Assembly (NCBI GenBank): GCA_946480555.1
Contig: CAMLLE010000086.1
Coordinates: 1-9,181, forward strand
Origin: an uncultured Verrucomicrobia subdivision 3 bacterium
GTDB lineage: Bacteria; Verrucomicrobiota; Verrucomicrobiae; Limisphaerales; CAMLLE01
Direction of reading: 5' to 3'
DNA: 9,181 nucleotides
Position numbers and translations under genes: made by a program. This document shows positions 1-9,100 of this stretch, piece after piece; the stretch's first letter is position 1; each line of letters begins with the position of its first letter. The notes beneath the pieces are model-generated. The model did no database searches. It had not been told where the DNA came from and saw only the letters and a program-made list of their open reading frames with translations.

Positions 1-1
1 C

Positions 2-172
2 CTCTCCCGCACCACCACGGCGGACACGGGCGGTCGTTACACCTTCACGGACGTGCCGTCCGGCCCGGTCACGTTGAGCGCGTTTGATCCGCTGGGGAAC
101 ACGGCCGCGCGCGCGCAAACCAATGCTGTTGCGGATCAGAATGTCGTCGTGAACATGACCTTGATCCCGGGC
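2..172 (+). repeat. Carboxypeptidase-regulatory-like repeat 1, N-terminally cut
   Basis: Residues 1-57. The typical GGRYTFTDVPSGPVTLSAFD stretch (D-x-x-G-x-Y-x-F-x-x-V-x-x-G) of a CarboxypepD_reg or SdrD-B-like beta sandwich is visible, but the first strands lie upstream of the window. These modules are stalk or spacer domains in secreted proteins; no catalysis is expected. Confidence 0.75.
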
Positions 173-3100
173 GGCACAGTCGCGGGACTTGTAACCTTGT
201 CCGGCCAGCTGGTGACGAACGCGCAGGTGACGATCACCGCGAACAACGGCACTTTCAATGCAACGACCGGGTTGGACGGAACCTATTCGTTCTTCCCAGT
301 TGAACCCGGCCCGGTTTCAGTGCAGGCGCTGGATCCGCAAACGTCATTCCGCGGATCGGCTTCCGGCAATCTGAACAACTCCGGCAGCACGCTGACGCTG
401 AACCTCGCACTCTTTGCCTCGGGAAGCATCACGGGTGTGGTTTATCACACGGACGGCGTCACACCGATTCCCAGCGCGACAGTGACGATCAGCGGACCGG
501 TGTTCCGCAGCGCCACGGCCGACACTCTGGGTCAGTTCAGCTTCGATGTCGTGCCGTTGGGCAGTTATTCCGTCCGCGGAGTCCGGCCCGGGATTGGGGA
601 GGAGAACACGGTCAACGTATCGCTCGGTTCGAACTTGCAGGTCGCCACGGCTAACATTGTCGTGAAGCCGAATGTGGTAATCGCCAATGCCAGCTTGACG
701 GAAGGGAACATTGGCACCACGAACCTGCCCTTCGTTGTGACGTTGTCCTCGCCGAGTCTGCAGCAGGTGCAGGTGAGCTACAGCACGGCCAACGGTTCGG
801 CGAGCGCGGCTGACTTCTTCGCGGCGTCGGGCACGCTCATCTTCGCTCCCGGCTCCACGAGCCAGCCAGTGAACGTCACGATTCGCGGCGACGTTCTCAT
901 AGAGCCGAACGAAACCTTCAGCGTGAATCTGATCACTGCCGTGAATGCCACGATCGCCGACAGTTCCGGCACTGGCACCATCGTCAACAACGACGGTTTT
1001 GCGGGTGAAGTGGATCATTTCGTCTGGAGCGCCATTCCGGCGATTCAGTTCGTGAACGAGACCTTCCCGGTTGCGGTGACGGCGATGGATGCGTTCGACA
1101 ACGTGGTCACGGATTTCGCCGGGCCGGTGACGCTGTCGGGCGTGATCGCGTCGCAGGACGTGACTGTCGGGACGGGCAACGTGCTCTGGAATTTCCCGCT
1201 CGCTTCGTTCTATCACGATGCGCGGCTGCAATCGATTTACCTCGCCGGTGAGCTGGGCCAGTCGCGGAACATCACCGGGCTGGCACTGGATGTGGCAGCG
1301 GCGCCCGGGCAGATGCTGGGGAACTTCACCATTCGGATGAAGCACACGGCTTCAACCGGGTATGGCTTGAATCCGGTTTGGGAAAGCAGCGGCTGGACGG
1401 TGGTTGTGCAGACGAATCTCGCCGTGCCCGGAACCGGCTGGCTGGCGCTGCCCTTCACCGCGCCGTTCGCTTACAACGGCGTGGACAACCTGATCATCGA
1501 CTTCAGCTTCAACAACAGCTTCTACACGGCGGATGGCAGCACGCGTTCGACCGATACGGCGTTGAACCGCTCGCTGTTCTATCGCACAGACAGCGGCGCG
1601 GGCGATCCGCTGGGCTGGGCCGGAGCATCGCCATCGCCGAACGTCATCGCACGCGTGCCGAATCTCCGACTGCTGGGCTCGGAAGCAGGTGTCACGATGA
1701 CGCCTTTGATCTCCGGATCGTTCACCAACGGCATCTGGGGCGGGAATCTCACGGTTCAACAGCTGGCGACAAATCTCGTTTTGCGTGCGGACGATGGCGA
1801 CGGGCATCTGGGCGACAGTGCGCCATTGGATGTGCTGATTCACAATGACCTCGCCCTGGCAGTCAGCGATTCTCCCGATCCGGTCCAAGTGGGGGCGCCG
1901 CTGACCTACACGCTGACGGTGACGAACAGCGGTCCACAAAGTGCAACGGCAGTGGTGCTCACAAACGAGTTGCCGGCGAACGCGACGTTCCTATCCGCCA
2001 CCACTTCCCAAGGCACCTTCACGCAAAATGGTGGTGTAGTGCGCGTGGATCTCGGCGCCATTGCCGGCGCTTCAAGCGCGACGGTGACGATTGTTGCGAC
2101 GCCGACGGCCGTAGGTTCGCTGACCAACCGGGCGAACATTGTGCGCGGGGAAGTGGATCCGTTCCCTGGCAACGATGCCGCGGCGGTAGTCACGACGGTG
2201 CTGGTGCCTTCGATCGTCATCGAAGACGTGACCGGGCCGGAAGGAAACAGCGCAGCAAGCGCAGGCCTGTTTAGCTTCAACGTACGGCTGTCGTATCCGA
2301 ACAGCCAGAACGTGACCGTGGTTTATACAACGACGAATGGCACCGCGTTGGCCACGGCGGATTTTGCCGCCACCAATGGCCTGGTGACATTCCTGCCCGG
2401 CGAGACCAACCGGACCATTGAAGTCCGCCTCATTGGCGACACGATCGTCGAACCGAACGAAACGTTCTTCGTGAACCTGCTGAATCCGACCAATGCGACG
2501 CTGGCGGACAACCAGGCGCTCGCCACGATTACGAATGACGATGGTCTGCCTGGCCAGATCGATCATTTCGATTGGGCGGGCATTCCATCGCCGCAGTTCG
2601 CCAATGAGCCATTTGCCGTTTCGGTCATTGCGAAGGACAGCGCGGGCAACACTGTGAGCAACTACAGCGGGCCGGCGTTGCTCAGCGCGTTCAGCGGCAG
2701 CGCGATTTCGAATCGCATCCTTGGCGACATCTCGGCGGCCAATTCCGCGAACAGCGGGCCGTACACGTTTGGTTATTCCTTTACGCCGAACACGAACATC
2801 ATTGTGACGCACGTGCGGCATTACTTTGGCAACAAGGTTTCCATCTGGGCGGAAACCGGTGTGCTGCTCGCGAGCCAGAGCGTGGTCAGCTCGCCCGGTT
2901 CATGGGTGGAAACGCAGCTCAACGCGCCGCTCGCGCTGACGGCGGGTGTGCGGTATCGCGTCACCGTTTACACCGAAAGCACCTATTACTACCGATTCGA
3001 TGTCGGATCGACCTTCTCCAATGGCGTGATCAACCTGAGTTATCAGCGGCAGGGAGACGGATTCCCGACAACGTCTGATTCGGTGCGGTGGTGGTTTGTC

Positions 3101-6100
3101 GATCTGCGTTACAACGTGGGAACACAGGTGCCGGTGGCGGTCACGCCGAACATGACGACGACGTTCACGAACGGCGTCTGGTCCGGACCAGTGACGCTCG
3201 CCGCATTCAGCATCACCAACCTGTTCCTCTCGGCATCCGATGGGGATGGGCATCGCGGCGACTCCGCTCCGTTTACCATGCTTTATCGCGACGACCTGTT
3301 GCTGACCGTTTCGGACACTCCTGACCCGGTCGGAGCGGGCGCGAACCTCACCTACACCGTCACCGTTTCAAACACCGGGCCATCCGTCGCCACGGCCGTC
3401 GTGGTAACCAACCGGCTGGCAGCGTCGGTCACTTATGGCAGTTCGAGTGTTTCGCAGGGAACCGTCACGACGTCATTGCCAACGCTGAATTGGAACGTGG
3501 GCACGCTGGCCGCAGGCGCCACGGCGACGATGACCGTGCAGGGAACTCCCACCGCGCCAGGCAGCATCACGAACATCGCGGGTGTGACGCGCGCCGAGCC
3601 TGATGCGTTCGCCGGCAACAACCTCGTGCGGGAAGGCACCGCGGTGCTACAGCCGACGCTGACCGTATCCACGACGAACATTGTCGAGGGGAACTTTGGC
3701 CTTCGCAGCGTTGGGTTCCAGGTGCAGTTATCCTATCCCAGCCCGCAAACGGTTCAGGTGAGCTATTACACCACCAACGGCACGGCGCTGGTCGGCAGCG
3801 ATTACTTGAACGCAACGGGCACGCTGGTCTTCGCGCCCGGCCAGACCACGACGAATATCATCGTCAACGTAGTCGGCGACACCGAGATTGAAGTGAACGA
3901 ATCTTTCTCGCTCGCCCTGCGCACTCCGGTCAACGCCACGATCGCGACGGCGGAGGCCGCTACGTTGATCCTGAATGACGATGGAATCCCGGGCCAGATC
4001 GATCACTTCGATTGGGCGGTGGTGCCGTCGCCGCAATACGTGAACGAGCCGTTCCCGGTGATGGTTACTGCGAAGGATTCATTTGGCGATACGGTCACTG
4101 ACTTCGCGGGGCCGGTGACGCTGAGTGCGGCCATCGGTGGCACTGCCGTCACAAACCGAATCATTGGAGACGAAGTTCCGACTTCGTCCAGCTCCGGCAA
4201 CTTCACGCTCGGCTATAGCTTTACGCCAAATACGAACATCGTCGTCACACACGTACGGCATTACTTCGGCACGAAGGTGTCGATCTGGTCCGATGGCGGC
4301 GCGCTAATCGTCAGCCAGGCAGTTTCGAGCACGGGCAGTTCATGGTCGGAAACGCAGCTGCCCAGTCCGGTAACATTGCTGGCCGGCGTCCGTTACCGGC
4401 TGGCGGCCTACTCCGGTCCGGGAACCTATCGCTGGAATAACAGTTCGGTCTTCACGTTCCCGAACGGCACGATCGACCAGAACAACGAAGGTTTCGGCGA
4501 CGTTTTCCCATCCGGCAACAGCGGATCGTCGCGATGGCTGGTGGATGTGCGTTACACCGTGGGAACATCGGCCAACGTGCCGGTTTCACCCATGCTTTCG
4601 GGTTCATTCACGAATGGCATCTGGGCCGGGCCGGTTGTCCTGGAGGCGCCAGGCGAAAACGTGATTCTGCGGGCGGACGACGGCAACGGCCACGCTGGCG
4701 AAGCGAATGGGATTTCGGTTCAGCGACAGAATGATCTGTCCGTGTTTGTCACGGCAACACCCGCACCTGCGGATGTCCGCAGCAATCTCACTTACACGAT
4801 CAGCGTCACCAACACCGGCCCGAACAGTGCCACGGCCGTGATGCTGACGAACATCCTGCCGCTGGAGGTAAACTTCCTTTCGGCGAGCGCGTCGATCGGA
4901 ACACCAGTCCGGTCCGGACGCGTGGTAACGGCGGCGCTTGGAACGCTGGCTGGCGGTGCGACGGCGGAGGTCGTCATTCAGGTCAAGCCGGTGCTGGACC
5001 TGATCACCCTGACGAACATTTGCAGCGTCTCACGTGGTGAACCGGATTCTGATTTCATGAACAACGTTGCCGTGACGGAGACTCGCGTGCGTCCGCTGGC
5101 TGGAGGAACGGGACGCGTGGCGCTGCTGGCGGCCGATGACACGGCTTATTACAACGACGTGCGGACAAAACTGCTGGCGACGGGCTTGTTCGAAGGTGTG
5201 GATGCCTTTGATATGCGCAGTGGAAATCCCGTCCCGACGCTGGCGCAACTGACCGATTACGCTGCAGTGCTGGTATGGGACAATTACAGCTTCAACGACC
5301 CGGCGTCGCTTGGAAACCTGCTGGCCGATTACGTGGATTCCGGCGGCGGTGTGGTGGCGGCGGTATTCGCCTTCCAAGCAGGTGACCTTGGGGGACGCTT
5401 CAGTTCCGGCGGTTATCTGCCGGTCAGCGCGAGCGGTTCATCCTCGGGTTTCTCGTTGAGCCTGGTGAAGGATGATCCGGGACACCCGATTCTCGATGGT
5501 GTGAATTCGTTCAATGGCGGTTCGTCGAGCTATCACTATTTGCTCAGCGTCCTGCAGGGCTCCACGATGGTGGCGCACTGGAACAACAACCGTCCGCTTG
5601 TCGTCACGCGTGAGACCTCCGGAGGCCGCGTGGTGGCGCTGAACATGTTCCCGCCGTCCAGCACCGCGAGCAGCAGCTTCTGGAATGCGAATACCGATGG
5701 TGGCCGGCTCATGGCCAATGCGCTTCTCTGGTCTGCGCCGGGAGGCGGCAGCGTGCAGGATGACCTGAGCATCGCCGTGATGGAATCTGCCGATCCGGTA
5801 GCGTTCAGCAACATTCTGACGCTGACGATCGTGGCGACGAACTCCGGTCCGAGCGATGCCACCGGCGTCATGCTGACAAACATCTTCCCATCCACGGCAA
5901 ACATGGTCTCGTTCAACGCATCGCAGGGCAGCGCGGTGCAGAACGGCGGCGCTCTGGTGGCGAACTTCGGAACCATTCCGGGCGGCAGCAACGCGACATT
6001 GACCGTGGTGCTGCAAACCATGTCGGTTGGAACGCTCACGAACCTCGCCACTGTGGCGCGGGCGGAGCCGGATGGATACCTTCGCAACAACCAGTTGCGG

Positions 6101-9100
6101 ACGTTGACGTCGGTCGAGATACCGCAACTCAACCTGATCGACGGCGAGATAACCGAAGGCGACACCGGTATCACGAACTTCCAGTTCCTGGTGCAGCTGA
6201 GCGTTCCGGCGCCGTATCCCGTAGGATTCGGCTATGTCACATTCGAAGGATCCGCCGTTGCTGGCATCGATTATTCGAACGCGAGCGGAGCCATGGTCTT
6301 CGCGCCTGGCGAAACCAACAAACTGATCGTGGTCCCGGTGATCAATGATCTGTTGAACGAGTTCGATGAGAACTTCTTCGTCAACATCACCAGCGTCAGC
6401 AACGCCATCGTGGACGATGGTTTCGCTTCGGGTTTGATCACGGACAACGACCCGTTGCCGGATGTAACGATCACCGACGCGCAGCTGGTGGAAGGAAATG
6501 TGGGCAGCACAAACGCCCTGTTCAACGTGACTCTTTCTGCGCCGAGCGGTCGTGGAATCAACGTGAGCTTTTCGACTTCCCCGAACACAGCGTCGGCGGG
6601 TGTGGATTACATCCACACGAACAGCTCGATCTTCTTTGCGGCCGGCCAGACGAGTGCTGTCGTTCCCGTGCGCGTGATTTCCGAAATCACAATCGAATCG
6701 GACGAAGCCTTCTTTGTGAATCTGACCAGCGCCGACTATGCGAATATCGCCGACAGCCAGGGTTTGGGAACCATCGTGAACGACGACGGGCTGGCGGGAG
6801 AGCTGTATCAGTTCCAATGGGCGCTGATACCTTCGCCGCAATTCGTGAGCGAGCCGTTCGCGGTCACGCTGACGGCGCAGGATTCATCCGGCAACACACT
6901 GAGCAGTTTCAGCGGCACCGCGATGCTGAGTGCGACGGCGGGTGCGAGTCAGCCGACGGATTCCGTCCTGGGGAACGTGACGCACAACAATTCGTTCAGC
7001 GGTACCTACACCGTGGGCTATTCCTTCACGCCCAGCACCAACATTGTTGTGACGCACGTGCGGCATTACTCGGGAACCAAGGTGTCGCTCTGGACGGACA
7101 CGGGCGCATTGATCTTCAGTCATCCCGTGACCAGTGTGGCGGGAACATGGACGGAGACGCCGCTGCCGGAACCGGTCCAGCTGCTGGCCAATGTGCGCTA
7201 CCGCATCGGCGTGCTGAATACGCAGAACTATTACCGGTTCGACCTGCCGTTCACCTTCGCCCATGGAGCGATTCATTCCAGCTATTATCAAACCAGCGAT
7301 TCCTTCCCGAACAACAGCGATTCACCGCGGTGGTACTTCGTCGATTTCCGTTACGCTCCAGGCGAAGGTGCGGTGATCCCGGTGACACCAACAATAACGG
7401 CCTCATTCACGAACGGGATTTGGTCCGGCAACATTGCGGTGCAGGCGCCAGGTGAAGATATCGTGCTGCGCGCCTCGGATGGCGACGGCCATTCCGGCCG
7501 GGCGGAACGCATCAGTGTGAACCTGCGCAACGATCTCTCGGTTTATATGTCGGCGTCGCCCGATCGCGGTGACGTGCGGAGCAACCTGGTTTACTCGATC
7601 ATCGTCAGCAACAGCGGTCCGGACACGATTTCTGGAATCAATCTTACGAATGTGCTGCCGCTGGAATTGAACCTTGTTTCCGTCGTGCCATCGCAGGGTT
7701 CATCCAGCACCGTGAACGGCACGGTGGTCTGCAATCTTGGCAGCCTGACGGGTGCGAGCACAGCCTCCGTTACCATCACCACGAAGCCAAACTCGGACGG
7801 AGTGATTTCGAACCGGGTGACAGTCGCCAGCACTTCAGTGACCGAGCTCTTCCTGGGCAATAACACCGCCAGTGTCGTGACGCGGGTGACTCCGCCGCCG
7901 GGTGGTGGATTCCGCATCGTCTCGTTGACGACCAACAACGCCGTGGCTGTCGAGCATACCGGACTCACCGGGGACGATCGTGGCGGCGTGGCGCTGTCGG
8001 AATCGCGGTTTTTCGTCACCGGCGATTCGTTCACGGCGCAGTTCCTGGCCAATGATCTGACGGGAGCCGCTTCCATAGGAAATCGCTGGGACAGCCTGAT
8101 CACCGATCTGCGAACGCGCCGGGTTTACGTGCTTGCCAATGGCACGGTGCCGATCACTTCCAGCGGTGGAACTCTGACGACACTGCTGGCGCTGGATTCC
8201 GAAACGGGCCTGTTGACGGGCGAAAGCATTCCGGTTTCAACGCCGATCATTCTCAACGAGAACTCCGGCGAAGTGGGCTTTTTCTCCGGCTACGGTCATT
8301 TCGTTATCCATGTGAGCGGACAGGTTTACGACATCAGTTTTGCCACCGGCAATGTCACCACTGTCGGCGCGATGCCCTTGCTGCAGCACCAGAATTCGGA
8401 AAGCTGGGGATATTGGGGCGTGGCTGAGAAATTCGGGGGCGAGCTGAACCTCGTGTATGTCCTCGACTCTGAGACGATCGTTCGCACGCGGGTTCCTGAC
8501 CAGGCAACCAGCACGTTGGCGACGTTCTCGAACCTGTCGGACATGGCGTCGTTCGTCGTCTCCATTCCGGATGGCCGATGGTATTTCCATCATGAAGGCA
8601 CTTCGGAGTTCCGCAGCGGTAATGAGACGGCCGGATTCGCTGACGCGGTATTCGAGCTGGAAGGAGGTTCGGCAGTTCTGGACGATCTCGTGCTGTCGCA
8701 AGATGTGCCGCCGGCAGTTGTCGCTCTGGGCTCGCAGCTGACCTACACACTGCGCCTGACAAACACCGGACCGTCCGTAGCGAACAGCGTGATGCTGACG
8801 AACATCCTGCCTGCGGGCGTGGCTTTCGTCTCGGCCACACCGTCGCAGGGTTCGGCAAACGCGACGGGCGGAAGGGTCGTCGTCCAGTTCGGCACGCTGG
8901 CTGGAGGTGCGTCGGCGGAACTGTCAGTCGTAGTCCAGGTCAATTCGCCGGGAACGCTGACAAACGTCGCGAATGTGGTTCGCGGCGAACCGGACGGTTA
9001 CCTGCCCAATAACCGCGTTCAGGCCGTGACTACTGCAATCGCCTCCCTGGCCACAGTTGCAGACATCGAAGTCGTGGAAGGAAATTCCGGTTCATTCGCG

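Noticed and set aside
344..1345. A 333-codon open frame on the minus strand
   Set aside because: It has the same Arg/His-rich low-information composition and overlaps the carboxypeptidase-regulatory-like and Calx-beta modules, which are clearly coding on the plus strand.
2072..2821. Minus-strand frames beginning with similar MPHVRHND or MPYVCDDD peptides (2821, 4261 and within 6884-7291), which look like a repeated gene family
   Set aside because: The similarity arises because each is the antisense of the conserved VTHVRHY stretch of the DUF4082-like modules.
5111..5737. An active glutamine amidotransferase or trehalose-utilisation enzyme
   Set aside because: The fold resembles those families but the domain has no cysteine and sits in a repeat fibre, so a catalytic annotation is not supported.
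5438..6841. A 467-codon open frame on the minus strand
   Set aside because: It lies fully opposite the continuous plus-strand frame, spans several unrelated plus-strand domains, and its product is rich in Arg, His and Gln with no recognisable domain. It is the expected shadow of GC-rich codons ending in G or C.
2802..7070. A mobile element or CRISPR-like direct repeat from the identical 24-base stretches
   Set aside because: The stretches are in frame, code for the same VTHVRHY motif and are embedded in homologous protein modules; spacing is thousands of bases and there is no array.
6817..7455. A 212-codon plus-strand frame in another phase
   Set aside because: It overlaps the main frame entirely, across the Ig N-half and DUF4082-like guest 4; the main frame has clear domain motifs and this one has none.
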